A DNA stretch of 25,937 nucleotides. It comes from a virus. A program made the position numbers and the translations under genes. Below the pieces are notes generated by a model. It ran no database searches. It worked only from the letters and a program-made list of their open reading frames with translations, and was not told where the DNA came from. Positions 9,214 to 15,707 of this stretch are shown one piece after another. Each line of letters starts with the position of its first letter. Positions within the stretch are counted from its first letter, which is position 1. The stretch lies in IMG/VR virus record IMGVR_UViG_3300027782_002632, positions 1 through 25,937 of that record; one strand, 5' to 3'.

Positions 9214-9723
9214 TTATCCTGAGAATGGCCACGCTGTAGTTGCTACAAAAGGTGGCCGGGGTTTAAGTTCTACTGTTTCAATAGTCTCATTATACACGTC
9301 CTCATCAATTTTGTCAACTACAAACGGACCCAAAATAGTAATAGTATCTTCTTCTACTTCCCATTCACTATAGTCATATAGCCATGCCGCACCACTACGT
9401 TCATACTCATCATTTGGGTCACCGTTTGCCCAAAGTTCTTCAATTTGTTCTTTTTCTTCATCAGTAAAACTATCGTCAAACTCAAAGTCTACTGCACAAA
9501 GGTCCTCAAGTTCGCAACCCCAACCAATCGTAGGATCAACTGAATGATATCTATCATCACTAAAGGGAAGTTCACTCTCATCCTCAACAAATCCTTGTCC
9601 CCATCGATACAGTTCAGTTACACTCCAACCACGGATGTTACCTTGTTCATCTTTACTATAAACATCATAGTATGCCTCAATTGATTTTTTATCTTGTGGT
9701 TTGATGCGATATAAGATAGCCAT
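9214..9723 (-). CDS. Acidic hypothetical phage protein, 169 aa
   Basis: 169 residues, not recognised. Begins MAILYRIKPQDKKSIEAYYD and contains a highly acidic middle (ELEDLCAVDFEFDDSFTDEEKE) and many Trp/Tyr. No membrane segment. Its ATG shares one base with the stop of nothing upstream but its start region overlaps the 60-residue gene's stop as TAATG at 9723-9725. A full sigma70 promoter for the ligase sits inside its last 100 bases. Looks like a second acidic protein in the same run as the zinc-ribbon protein at 6494-7741. Confidence 0.75.
   Translation of the reverse strand: MAILYRIKPQDKKSIEAYYDVYSKDEQGNIRGWSVTELYRWGQGFVEDESELPFSDDRYHSVDPTIGWGCELEDLCAVDFEFDDSFTDEEKEQIEELWANGDPNDEYERSGAAWLYDYSEWEVEEDTITILGPFVVDKIDEDVYNETIETVELKPRPPFVATTAWPFSG
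9289..9317 (-). promoter_or_regulatory. Consensus sigma70 promoter inside a gene, for DNA ligase
   Basis: Minus strand TTGACA (9312-9317), 17-bp spacer, TATAAT (9289-9294), a perfect match to both boxes. It lies within the coding end of the acidic 169-residue gene, with predicted start near 9282, about 72 nt upstream of the ligase ATG. Its spacer is unlike the shared spacer of the 12.8-13.5 kb promoters, as expected for a site constrained by coding. Confidence 0.75.
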
Positions 9724-9905
9724 TATTTTGCCTTACGGTTATTACATTCTTCAATTACTTCGTCAGGTACATGCTCATAAGTACCTAGTTTGGAACACTG
9801 ATACTCTAGTACAACATAATCAGGATCGTCGGTACCCTCTCGTACAAACCAAATCATTCCTACGATTACTAGCATTGTTATAATTGTTGTTTTAATAGTG
9901 TCCAT
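9723..9905 (-). CDS. Small membrane protein, 60 aa
   Basis: 60 residues: an N-terminal hydrophobic span (about 6-21, TTIITMLVIVGMIWFV) followed by an acidic/polar domain with two Cys. ATG at 9905 is preceded by AAGGGTAACATC; the AAGGG lies in one arm of a 5-bp inverted repeat (9911-9915 with 9921-9925) that could mask the ribosome site. The stop overlaps the next start as TAATG. Function unknown. Confidence 0.65.
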   Translation of the reverse strand: MDTIKTTIITMLVIVGMIWFVREGTDDPDYVVLEYQCSKLGTYEHVPDEVIEECNNRKAK

Positions 9906-9930
9906 GATGTTACCCTTACGGGGTATTTAG

Positions 9931-10359
9931 TTACCAACTGCTATTGTAAAATACTTTTAATCCCAGGAACACTTCTGCCTTAGCGTTGTTTACAAATTCA
10001 AGGTCTTGTTCATAGTAATGATTGTCTGCAGGATTACCAAAGAAGAAACCTTCTGTATCCGGAAGTTTACCAGTACGAATAGCTCGTTCAAGATTATCCA
10101 AGTCATCCCATGTTAGTTCAAGTTCAATGCCGTTGAATATAGGCCAACCAACACTTTGTCTTGGACGACCTTTACTAATCCATAGTTGTTCCATCCAACC
10201 ATGCAAGTTGGGATGTTTACGCCAATAAGCAATTTCGTGCGGCTTAGTAACTGTTTCACTTTCAAAATCATTTGTTGTTCCATCAAACTCTGCGGTTTCG
10301 TAGAATTCATTATATTGCCCTCTTTTTTTAGCAACATAAGCATACATATCTAATCCCAT
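9931..10359 (-). CDS. MGLDMY-family phage protein
   Basis: 142 residues of a family I recognise only by its signature: N-terminus MGLDMYAYVAKKRG, then WRKHPNLHGWME. Seen in many T4-like and environmental phages, with no established function. The frame extends 11 codons upstream to a GTG that overlaps the preceding stop, but a strong GGTGGAGGAT lies just before ATG at 10359 and the family begins at MGLDMY, so that start is chosen. Soluble, rich in aromatic residues. Confidence 0.82.
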   Translation of the reverse strand: MGLDMYAYVAKKRGQYNEFYETAEFDGTTNDFESETVTKPHEIAYWRKHPNLHGWMEQLWISKGRPRQSVGWPIFNGIELELTWDDLDNLERAIRTGKLPDTEGFFFGNPADNHYYEQDLEFVNNAKAEVFLGLKVFYNSSW

Positions 10360-10388
10360 AATATCCTCCACCTTTTTACGTTTATATT

Positions 10389-10517
10389 TCACTTAGCTTG
10401 TTCAACAGTTACCTGTTTAACTTTTTCCACACCATTGTCAAGCATCTTAGCAATGCCACTAAATCCTACTGTAGCAACAATGATGCCAAATACTGTTCCA
10501 ATTAAAAAGTTTTTCAT
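10389..10517 (-). CDS. Tiny membrane protein, 42 aa
   Basis: 42 residues: MKNFLIGTVFGIIVATVGFS (hydrophobic span about 4-19), then a polar amphipathic tail ending VEQAK. Its ATG overlaps the hydrolase stop as ATGA (10514-10517). The residue pattern (FGIIVATVGFSGIAKMLDNGVEKV as a whole) looks like a conserved phage micro-protein rather than chance. It fills the only gap between the hydrolase and the MGLDMY protein. Possible envelope role, unproved. Confidence 0.75.
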   Translation of the reverse strand: MKNFLIGTVFGIIVATVGFSGIAKMLDNGVEKVKQVTVEQAK

Positions 10518-11266
10518 TCTTCAACTCCTATATGTTTCTTAAAAAATTCTTTGCTTCTTTGTTCTGCTTGTTTAGCAGTAACGGGATTATGTTCAAGATA
10601 TTGTTCTCCGAAACTACTTTTATATTTTCTAGGTGGTACATCTATGTCAAAACTATGTGTTGTGTTTTCATAGGAATAAAAGTCATAGGCATTTTTTATT
10701 GGAGTACAACGTGATATCGGAGTCCATTCATCGGTTAATCCTATGTGAATTTGTACGGGAACCTTGGGCATACCTAGTTCAACATCACACCATGGATAAT
10801 AAGCAACCATTGCAGATATTTTATCTGTAAGAGGGTTATTACTTGCTCTTAATATAGTCCAGCCCCCGTGACTAAAACCAATAACACCAATTTTTCCTTT
10901 ATGCCATTTTTGAGTGCTAACCCATTCTGCAACAGCAGAAACATCTATATTTCTTTGTTTAGTAGAAACTGATCCAGGTTGCATACAAATATTGCTAGGA
11001 CCTCGGTTACTAAAACTGTCCGGAAAAACTGCATTATATCCCCAATTATTAATAACTATACCCCATTTTTGGTAATGAGGTCGTAAACCATCACATCCGT
11101 GTAGTACAATTATAGTAGGAGAAGCATTCCATTTTGTAGATTTTGTAATTTCAATTTTTACTTCATCACCAAATGGGGGATCCGCAACTTTAATAGTATC
11201 ATTAAAAAAGGCGTTAGCATTACAAATAATGCTAAACAAAAATATTACACTATACTTTTTCATCAT
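10514..11266 (-). CDS. Secreted alpha/beta hydrolase, dienelactone-hydrolase type
   Basis: 250 residues with a cleavable signal peptide (cut probably after ANA, about residue 19). The mature part is an alpha/beta hydrolase: oxyanion HGCDG (56-60), nucleophile elbow GFSHGG with S132, acid D179 in GLTDEWTP, and H204 in THSFD. The fold and order match the dienelactone-hydrolase family, which cleaves ester or lactone bonds; the substrate cannot be told from sequence. Export to the periplasm is expected, so it may act on envelope or imported compounds. ATG at 11266 follows AAGG; ATG one codon later is equally possible. Codon use resembles its neighbours. An unusual cargo for a phage. Confidence 0.85.
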   Translation of the reverse strand: MMKKYSVIFLFSIICNANAFFNDTIKVADPPFGDEVKIEITKSTKWNASPTIIVLHGCDGLRPHYQKWGIVINNWGYNAVFPDSFSNRGPSNICMQPGSVSTKQRNIDVSAVAEWVSTQKWHKGKIGVIGFSHGGWTILRASNNPLTDKISAMVAYYPWCDVELGMPKVPVQIHIGLTDEWTPISRCTPIKNAYDFYSYENTTHSFDIDVPPRKYKSSFGEQYLEHNPVTAKQAEQRSKEFFKKHIGVEE

Positions 11267-11277
11267 TCAACCTTAAA

Positions 11278-11508
11278 TTAGATTTTTGGAAATTCGTATT
11301 TTTGCCAATCTTCAGCATACTCTGTTTCTAAAACAGTTGCCGCATCTGTATAGCCATGATTGACTAATGTTTGAGTGCAAGACTCAATAATCAAACTAGC
11401 AAATTTCGCAGGATCAAAGTCATGTGCATAGGTAAAAATATTACCCTCCTCATCAATTTCAATATAACCACCTGCTTGCTTAAACATAATTTGCATATCT
11501 TTATTCAT
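11278..11508 (-). CDS. Small protein, diverged KFAELIV-family member
   Basis: 76 residues. Contains DPAKFASLIIESC, matching the core DSEKFAELIVREC of the gene just upstream and of the gene at 18708-18890, so it is probably a diverged paralogue with an added N-terminal beta piece. ATG at 11508 (not GTG one codon earlier) follows GGAGATGAGTG, and it overlaps the upstream stop. Function unknown. Confidence 0.72.
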   Translation of the reverse strand: MNKDMQIMFKQAGGYIEIDEEGNIFTYAHDFDPAKFASLIIESCTQTLVNHGYTDAATVLETEYAEDWQKYEFPKI

Positions 11509-11728
11509 CACTCATCTCCTCAACTCCAAAATGTATTAACAAGTCTCTACCTAACAACGGACCATGTTCCCACACGCTACGGGCATAACGGTCACACTCA
11601 CGTACAATCAGTTCTGCGAACTTTTCACTATCAAACCGATCTACCATATAATTGTCAAACGCATTAGTACCACGCATTTCACGGACGATACATTGCGACT
11701 TCAATTTTTGAATTAATTCTGTATTCAT
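11501..11728 (-). CDS. KFAELIV-family small phage protein
   Basis: 75 residues. Core DSEKFAELIVRECDRYA (about 33-49) and a C-terminal HFGVEE; both occur in the 60-residue protein at 18708-18890. This N-x-E-K-F-A-E-L-I-V...HFGVE pattern recurs in environmental phage genomes; no function is known to me. ATG overlaps the upstream stop as TAATG (11726-11730). Confidence 0.78.
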   Translation of the reverse strand: MNTELIQKLKSQCIVREMRGTNAFDNYMVDRFDSEKFAELIVRECDRYARSVWEHGPLLGRDLLIHFGVEEMSDE

Positions 11729-12465
11729 TAAATAACCTTTACACGATTAAGTTGGGTACTGTTATCTCTATGTGCCTTAACAGTACCTGTAATGTTTAAT
11801 ACTTTACCAATGTCTAATGCTTCTTTATAAGAAAAGAACACTACCTGGTCATCACTAGTAATGCCAGTAACATAGTTTGTATTCCATTTCATTGAAAATA
11901 CTGATTTCAATACTTCAATAGAAGCATTCACCTTGTCACTAGCTTTACCAATGAAACCACCTGTAGCAAAGTTGATACGTTGGTCTGCTGTTTGACGTAC
12001 AACACCACGCTCATAGCATGATGGCAAACTAGCAATAACAGCAACATCATAGTTACCAGTAATAACTTCTCTGTTAGCAATCAACATTGCGGTGTTGTCA
12101 AAATCACTTAGTTGTTTACCTTGCAGGATCTTGAATGTATATGCCTGATAAAAAGCACGAACTTTTTTACCTTGTTCACGATCCTCGTCGGTGATACCTG
12201 ATAGGTCTGCCAACAATTGTTCAACAACCATACGATTAGATAACTTTGTTGTAGCAGGATCTGATTCGGATACTACACTCAACTTAATGTAACTTCCGTT
12301 GATACGTTGAGCCGCACATGCCGCACTCCACACATCATCGGCATTGTAGTTAACTGTAACCTTTTGTGTTCTAGTTTTAGAACGATAAGGAGTAGAATCA
12401 TCCTCGTGACCCATACGTTGAATTTGACGGCTAGTCATATTTGATACGTTAGTAAATCCGGGCAT
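11728..12465 (-). CDS. Conserved-type phage protein, OB-like C-terminus
   Basis: 245 residues, not firmly recognised. Begins MPGFTNVSNMTSRQIQRMG; a mixed alpha/beta body follows. The last 30 residues (FSYKEALDIGKVLNITGTVK, then AHRDNSTQLNRVKVI) resemble the closing strands of OB folds in nucleic-acid-binding phage proteins, which would suit a ssDNA- or RNA-binding role (inference only). A strong AAGGAG lies 7 nt before the ATG and overlaps the preceding gene's stop. Likely transcribed from the 12776-12804 promoter with the 88-residue gene. Confidence 0.75.
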   Translation of the reverse strand: MPGFTNVSNMTSRQIQRMGHEDDSTPYRSKTRTQKVTVNYNADDVWSAACAAQRINGSYIKLSVVSESDPATTKLSNRMVVEQLLADLSGITDEDREQGKKVRAFYQAYTFKILQGKQLSDFDNTAMLIANREVITGNYDVAVIASLPSCYERGVVRQTADQRINFATGGFIGKASDKVNASIEVLKSVFSMKWNTNYVTGITSDDQVVFFSYKEALDIGKVLNITGTVKAHRDNSTQLNRVKVI

Positions 12466-12475
12466 TGTCTTCTCC

Positions 12476-12742
12476 TTAAACTTCAGTTTCGTATTCGTAA
12501 AACTTAACAGATGGATCCAACTGTTTCAATTGTTTAGCGGCGGTCATCAATTCTTTGTAACGACGGTTAACTTCTGCACGGGGCAGTTCTCCATCACAGG
12601 TCAAATTCTCAGGGCTAAGAGCCGAGTCAATCATATCTGCTAAACGTTGACGACCAGCTTGAGTAGCAATTTCGTATTGCTCACCCTTAAAGAATGAGTT
12701 CCAGTGATTCTTCTGGTCAATGTATTTCTGTAGTGCTTTCAT
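12476..12742 (-). CDS. Hypothetical helical protein, 88 aa
   Basis: 88 residues, mostly helical and charged (KALQKYIDQKNHWNSFFKGE; later NRRYKELMTAAKQLKQLD). Not recognised. First gene after the promoter at 12776-12804 with a 27-nt leader and a GGAG-type ribosome site; its stop merges with the ribosome site of the next gene. Confidence 0.72.
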   Translation of the reverse strand: MKALQKYIDQKNHWNSFFKGEQYEIATQAGRQRLADMIDSALSPENLTCDGELPRAEVNRRYKELMTAAKQLKQLDPSVKFYEYETEV

Positions 12743-12775
12743 GTTTAACTCCGTTGTTTAACTGTTTAAGATTCT

Positions 12776-12804
12776 ATTATATACCCAAAGCCATTTATTG
12801 TCAA
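12776..12804 (-). promoter_or_regulatory. Consensus sigma70 promoter with shared spacer (copy 1)
   Basis: Minus strand TTGACA (12799-12804), spacer ATAAATGGCTTTGGGTA, TATAAT (12776-12781). Perfect boxes. The -35 overlaps the stop codon of the upstream gene (12801-12803). Predicted start near 12769. Spacer and downstream bases match copies at 13046-13074 and 13446-13474. Confidence 0.92.
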
Positions 12805-13013
12805 ATATAGAAATCTGACGTAAAGCCCAATTTAGCGTAGACAACTTCACGGACTTCTGTATCCATTGCTTCACCAAACAATTCATAGTCGCTATCGGCC
12901 AAGTCACGTAAATTTTGGTAGACAACGGGCCAAGTGCTTTTTTGCATTCTGTGGAATTCAATGATATCTGCAATTTGCTTGTTACCTTCATCGCTAAACA
13001 TTCCGTATGTCAT
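12801..13013 (-). CDS. MTYGMF-family small phage protein, 70 aa
   Basis: 70 residues, starting MTYGMFSDEGNKQIADIIEF and ending with VREVVYAKLGF and TSDFYI. The pattern MTYGMF...W..VY..L..L...(AE)A.DT.VRE.VY..LGF is one I recognise from T4-like environmental phages, function unknown. Has its own consensus promoter (13046-13074) and a 26-nt leader with AAAGGAC as ribosome site. Its stop codon lies inside the next gene's -35 box. Confidence 0.82.
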   Translation of the reverse strand: MTYGMFSDEGNKQIADIIEFHRMQKSTWPVVYQNLRDLADSDYELFGEAMDTEVREVVYAKLGFTSDFYI

Positions 13014-13045
13014 TTTGTGTCCTTTATCTAACTGTCTAAGATTCT

Positions 13046-13074
13046 ATTATAAGCCCAAATCCATTTATTGTCAA
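13046..13074 (-). promoter_or_regulatory. Consensus sigma70 promoter with shared spacer (copy 2)
   Basis: Minus strand TTGACA (13069-13074), spacer ATAAATGGATTTGGGCT, TATAAT (13046-13051). Perfect boxes, ending 2 bp from the stop codon of the upstream gene. Matches copy 1 through the spacer and for about 15 bases downstream. Predicted start near 13039. Confidence 0.92.
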
Positions 13075-13076
13075 AT

Positions 13077-13412
13077 TTAAGCGGCCAATAGTTGTTGCGT
13101 TTTAGCAACATTATCTTGGACCAACTGCTCAAATCCTGCTTTAGTGACTGGGTAGCCCTGTGCTTTGAGCATCTTTTTGATGTGGGGTTGAATAAAACCC
13201 TTAGATTGCAAGATTTCAAGTGGTGATTCACTATTTTCCAAACGCTCAAAATATTCCTCAACTGTAAAGTTCTTTGTAAGGAATGTAAGGAAACTTGCTT
13301 TGCTACCTTTAGCGTATTTGAAACGTGCTACAAACTTTGTAGTACCATCGACTGGGTTTGTGTAGTCAACGTACTCTGTACCGTAGAAATTGCCCTTGAT
13401 GAATTTAGTCAT
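13077..13412 (-). CDS. Hypothetical phage protein, 111 aa
   Basis: 111 residues, not recognised. Starts MTKFIKGNFYGTEYVDYTNP; a basic beta-rich first half, then helices with SPLEILQSKGFIQPHIKKML. Soluble. Own promoter at 13446-13474, leader of 27 nt, ribosome site AAAGGAC. Cassette-like organisation identical to its two downstream neighbours. Confidence 0.78.
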   Translation of the reverse strand: MTKFIKGNFYGTEYVDYTNPVDGTTKFVARFKYAKGSKASFLTFLTKNFTVEEYFERLENSESPLEILQSKGFIQPHIKKMLKAQGYPVTKAGFEQLVQDNVAKTQQLLAA

Positions 13413-13445
13413 AATTTAGTCCTTTTCTTTACTGTCTATATATGT

Positions 13446-13474
13446 ATTATATAGCCATATCCATTTATTGTCAA
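13446..13474 (-). promoter_or_regulatory. Consensus sigma70 promoter with shared spacer (copy 3)
   Basis: Minus strand TTGACA (13469-13474), spacer ATAAATGGATATGGCTA, TATAAT (13446-13451). Perfect boxes. It begins just downstream of the glycosyltransferase terminator. Predicted start near 13439. Confidence 0.92.
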
Positions 13475-13482
13475 ATTTTGGG

Positions 13483-13506
13483 TAAAAAAAAGCCCCGTTT
13501 TCGGGG
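13483..13506 (-). terminator. Rho-independent terminator of the glycosyltransferase gene
   Basis: Read on the minus strand: CCCCG (13506-13502), loop AAAA, CGGGG (13497-13493), then C and eight U (13491-13484). A compact GC stem and U8 tract right after the glycosyltransferase stop and just before the next promoter. It is the only strong intrinsic terminator I can see in the window. Confidence 0.9.
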
Positions 13507-13520
13507 TAAATTTTTGAATA

Positions 13521-14426
13521 CTAACGTACTACTGTTTTATCGGAGGCATTACCCCCTCCAAATTTACTTTCCCAGTCCTTGTCCATTAAAATATTATAGC
13601 CCTTTATATTTGCCATCCAACTAATTAAATCTCGTTCCATTTGTCCCACCTTACCTACATTGTTTGGAACTTTAACTGTATTGTTGGGTAATAGAATTCT
13701 GGATTTAGCGTGATGACCTACAATATTATTAAAATTTATATCTTTATGCCATATAGGATCTAAGTATTCCATACCAAATCTAGTTGCTACATTTAATGGT
13801 GCAAATTTATAACCACGTGATGCTAATACTGGTCTAAGTAGTCCTGTAAGTTGTACATCTTCATTCCAATTATGAATCCAGGGTTTAGCTTTTTTCATTG
13901 AATCATTTTTTAACATGATTGGATCAGGGCTAGTGTGTGTAATTCCTAGAACGTTACATGCTTCTAAAAATCTTTTACTTCTCAATGAGAAGCCACCGTT
14001 TTGTACAACCAATGTGTTGGGTTTATCAAGCCAATGAAATTGTAAAAATAAATGTTCAATATTAGAAGCATCATCATTAAATTGAAATCCGCAATGTGTC
14101 GGTGGACCAATGTAATCATATTCATAAAATTCTTCAGTAAATTTATCGCCGTTAAGTACCCAACCATCATCTTGCACCACTAGACAGTAATCTGTTTTAA
14201 TAAATGCATATAATGAATGCATCATAAAAACAGTATATTGTTTATAATTTAGAAAGTAGATATGATTCCATTCTATTTCAGGTGGAAGATTTTCTGGCTT
14301 TTCTATTGAAAGAAGTAACCCTTTACTGCCAGGCAACTCTTGCATACTTTTCATAATAGAAGGTATGGCAACAGAACCATTATTGTGACCAACTACGGAC
14401 ACAATGGTCAATCGGTCATGTAGCAT
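13521..14426 (-). CDS. Glycosyltransferase-like protein, DUF5672 type
   Basis: 301 residues. Marks of the DUF5672 glycosyltransferase-like family: a Rossmann-like start (RLTIVSVVGHNN), CLVVQDDGWVLN with the acidic motif QDDG at 85-88 (candidate metal/sugar-nucleotide site), YDYIGPP (103-109) and VQNGGFSLRSKRF (141-153). Transfers a sugar to an unknown acceptor; in a phage this could decorate DNA, virion proteins or host surface glycans (inference). No signal peptide. ATG shares a base with the upstream stop (TAATG, 14424-14428), so it is translated with the 89-residue gene, and the pair ends at the terminator at 13483-13506. Confidence 0.85.
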   Translation of the reverse strand: MLHDRLTIVSVVGHNNGSVAIPSIMKSMQELPGSKGLLLSIEKPENLPPEIEWNHIYFLNYKQYTVFMMHSLYAFIKTDYCLVVQDDGWVLNGDKFTEEFYEYDYIGPPTHCGFQFNDDASNIEHLFLQFHWLDKPNTLVVQNGGFSLRSKRFLEACNVLGITHTSPDPIMLKNDSMKKAKPWIHNWNEDVQLTGLLRPVLASRGYKFAPLNVATRFGMEYLDPIWHKDINFNNIVGHHAKSRILLPNNTVKVPNNVGKVGQMERDLISWMANIKGYNILMDKDWESKFGGGNASDKTVVR

Positions 14427-14695
14427 TATTTTTTACTAGAAGCTTGATTAACAAACCCGTACATTTTTTCAGCAGTTTCTAGTATCTTATCTAATCCTGG
14501 AAACTCTGGCATGTTTACTTTGTTAACAATTTGTCCAGTTTTTTCATCACGCTCGGCACTGACTTCCCAGCCCATATACTTAGCATGATATTCTTGACCT
14601 ACTAAGTCTTTGGCCATTGATAAAATATCGGTACGAATTTCGTAGCCATTCTTATTGAATTTAACTTCCGGTAGTTTTGGTGTGTAGTCTGACAT
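14426..14695 (-). CDS. Conserved myovirus small protein, 89 aa
   Basis: 89 residues with the pattern NGYEIRTDILSMAKDLV...(Y)..K..GWEVSAERDEKTGQIVNKV..P..P, which I recognise from T4-like cyanophage and environmental myovirus proteins of unknown function. Soluble, helix then beta. Ribosome site AAGGAAACACA before ATG at 14695. Driven by the promoter at 14726-14754 and coupled to the glycosyltransferase. Confidence 0.85.
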   Translation of the reverse strand: MSDYTPKLPEVKFNKNGYEIRTDILSMAKDLVGQEYHAKYMGWEVSAERDEKTGQIVNKVNMPEFPGLDKILETAEKMYGFVNQASSKK

Positions 14696-14719
14696 TGTGT
14701 TTCCTTACTGTGTTAATGT

Positions 14720-14815
14720 TCATACAGTATATATTACTTTTTTAGGTTGTTCAAATCTTTCGGGGAAATTCAGTCGTTCCCATTCTTCATCTGATACCGG
14801 CCACCAATTAGTCAT
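14720..14815 (-). CDS. Micro-protein, 31 aa
   Basis: 31 residues: MTNWWPVSDEEWERLNFPER followed by FEQPKKVIYTV. ATG overlaps the previous micro-gene's stop as ATGA (14812-14815). Aromatic and charged, no membrane span. Its last ten codons contain the promoter of the next gene (14726-14754). Very short, but the chain of three overlapping frames filling the gap supports it. Confidence 0.6.
   Translation of the reverse strand: MTNWWPVSDEEWERLNFPERFEQPKKVIYTV
14726..14754 (-). promoter_or_regulatory. Sigma70-like promoter for 89-aa gene and glycosyltransferase
   Basis: Minus strand TTGAAC (14749-14754), 17-bp spacer, TATACT (14726-14731). -35 four of six, -10 five of six; predicted start near 14719, 24 nt before the ATG at 14695, the same leader length as other promoters here. 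Confidence 0.65.
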
Positions 14816-14895
14816 TTTATCTTACTCGCTTTGTAGTCTTTGATAGACTGAATTGCTTCTAGTAGGCTATTGAATAGTTGTTTAAGTGTGTTCAT
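14812..14895 (-). CDS. Micro-protein, 27 aa
   Basis: 27 residues: MNTLKQLFNSLLEAIQSIKD plus YKASKIK, an amphipathic helix with a basic tail. Both ends are ATGA overlaps (14892-14895 and 14812-14815). I recall similar MNTL-type micro-proteins in environmental phages. Possibly a membrane-surface helix; function unknown. Confidence 0.62.
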   Translation of the reverse strand: MNTLKQLFNSLLEAIQSIKDYKASKIK

Positions 14896-15059
14896 AGAAA
14901 TCTCCAATTTGATTGTTTGCGATGGAACTCGTAGGTCAATCGCTCAATGTCGCCTATATCTTGTGGATTGCGGCCGACTATATATTTTTCTAACTCAGTG
15001 CCATAGGTGTCTGTAGAGAAACCCAGGAACACTAATAGTATTCCTAGAAATTTCTTCAT
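14892..15059 (-). CDS. Small exported protein, 55 aa
   Basis: 55 residues. Signal-like N-terminus MKKFLGILLVFLGFSTDTYG, then ELEKYIVGRNPQDIGDIERL with a C-terminal QSNWRF. The KYIV.RNPQ...(D/E).ERLT.EF.RKQ.NW motif recurs in phages as I remember it. ATG at 15059 falls 1 nt after the upstream stop (TAATATG). Stop overlaps the next micro-gene. Likely periplasmic or inner-membrane; function unknown. Confidence 0.72.
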   Translation of the reverse strand: MKKFLGILLVFLGFSTDTYGTELEKYIVGRNPQDIGDIERLTYEFHRKQSNWRFL

Positions 15060-15060
15060 A

Positions 15061-15348
15061 TTACTTAGTCTTTGTAGATTTAGCAGATTTTGCAGTATTG
15101 AAAGCAGGTACCATTGTTTTAATCTGGTCGCCCATTTCTGTATAGAAATCTTTGCTTGTGAAAATCATACCCAAAGCCATCATTGATTGCATTCCTGCAT
15201 CTGCGGCTGATTTTGTGTATTTTGCTTGTGCATCAACGAATGAATTCATTGCTGTTTTGATGCCTTCGTGTTGAACTGTTTGTTCTACGAATTTCTTTTT
15301 AAAGTCTGAAACGCCGTCAATAAAGGCGTAAGTTGCTGTGTTAAACAT
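15061..15348 (-). CDS. Helical protein, phasin-like pattern, 95 aa
   Basis: 95 residues, almost wholly alpha-helical with regular Ala/Met heptads (MNSFVDAQAKYTKSAADAG, MQSMMALGMIF) and a Lys/Ser/Thr tail. The pattern resembles phasin-family surface proteins, but that is only a resemblance; a small structural protein is as likely. No SD-strong start; ATG at 15348 follows AGAGATATAAA. Leader region carries a late-type box and hairpin (15384-15415). Confidence 0.72.
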   Translation of the reverse strand: MFNTATYAFIDGVSDFKKKFVEQTVQHEGIKTAMNSFVDAQAKYTKSAADAGMQSMMALGMIFTSKDFYTEMGDQIKTMVPAFNTAKSAKSTKTK

Positions 15349-15383
15349 TTTATATCTCTGTGTGTGTTTAAAAGTGGGTTTTT

Positions 15384-15415
15384 ATGAAGAACCCTTAACT
15401 TCATATATATTTATG
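15384..15415 (-). promoter_or_regulatory. Late-type CATAAATA box and 5' hairpin
   Basis: Minus strand CATAAATA (15408-15415) overlaps the upstream stop codon. About 4-6 nt downstream starts a perfect 6-bp stem ATGAAG/CTTCAT (15399-15404 with 15384-15389) around a 9-nt loop. An alternative GGGTT/AACCC pairing is also possible. No sigma70 -35 is present. Same layout as the dnaK leader. Weak as a promoter call. Confidence 0.4.
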
Positions 15416-15707
15416 CCGTCTGATAGATTTCTCTATATTTTGACATAGCCAATTCTCTGGCTAAAAACAATCTTAACTTGATATAATCAGTCAATTCCTC
15501 ATCGTTAGTTAAAGATGTTTCAATCTTTAATATGATACGACGGGAATTGACTAATATATCCTCATCACCAATTAGAACATTATTAGGATCAAGACCTAAA
15601 GTTCTAATCGCTGTAAGTCTGTATGGATTACTTCTTAGAAGCTTCGGCTTTTTTATCGTCGGCTTTGGCAGGCTTGGCTTCACTTTTAGAGTCTGCCTTG
15701 GGAGCAT
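15411..15707 (-). CDS. Conserved-type small phage protein, start uncertain
   Basis: The conserved-looking body is NPYRLTAIRTLGLDPNNVLI (about residues 27-46) followed by GDEDILVNSRRIILKIETSL and LFLARELAMSKYREIY, a pattern I recall from T4-like environmental phages (function unknown). The longest frame starts at ATG 15707 and overlaps the secreted Ala/Lys-rich gene by 80 bases in another frame; the first 25 residues there are just a basic read-out of that overlap. GTG 9 codons further in is a possible start. No ATG lies downstream of the upstream gene's stop before the conserved part, so some overlap seems unavoidable. Confidence 0.7.
   Translation of the reverse strand: MLPRQTLKVKPSLPKPTIKKPKLLRSNPYRLTAIRTLGLDPNNVLIGDEDILVNSRRIILKIETSLTNDEELTDYIKLRLFLARELAMSKYREIYQTA

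Noticed and set aside
10360-10392. GTG start overlapping the previous stop for the MGLDMY gene
   Set aside because: Strong GGTGGAGGAT and family N-terminus support ATG 10359, though GTGA coupling cannot be ruled out.
10436-10441. TGTCAA at 10436-10441 and similar at 8627, 12096, 21302, 23411 as promoters
   Set aside because: No acceptable -10 at 16-18 bp on the minus strand.
12758-13261. Two 77-codon minus-strand frames with matching C-termini (FDNKW(I/L)W(A/V)YNRIL(D/N)S)
   Set aside because: They lie in another frame of the real genes; the shared end is only the repeated promoter (12776-12804 and 13046-13074) read as codons.
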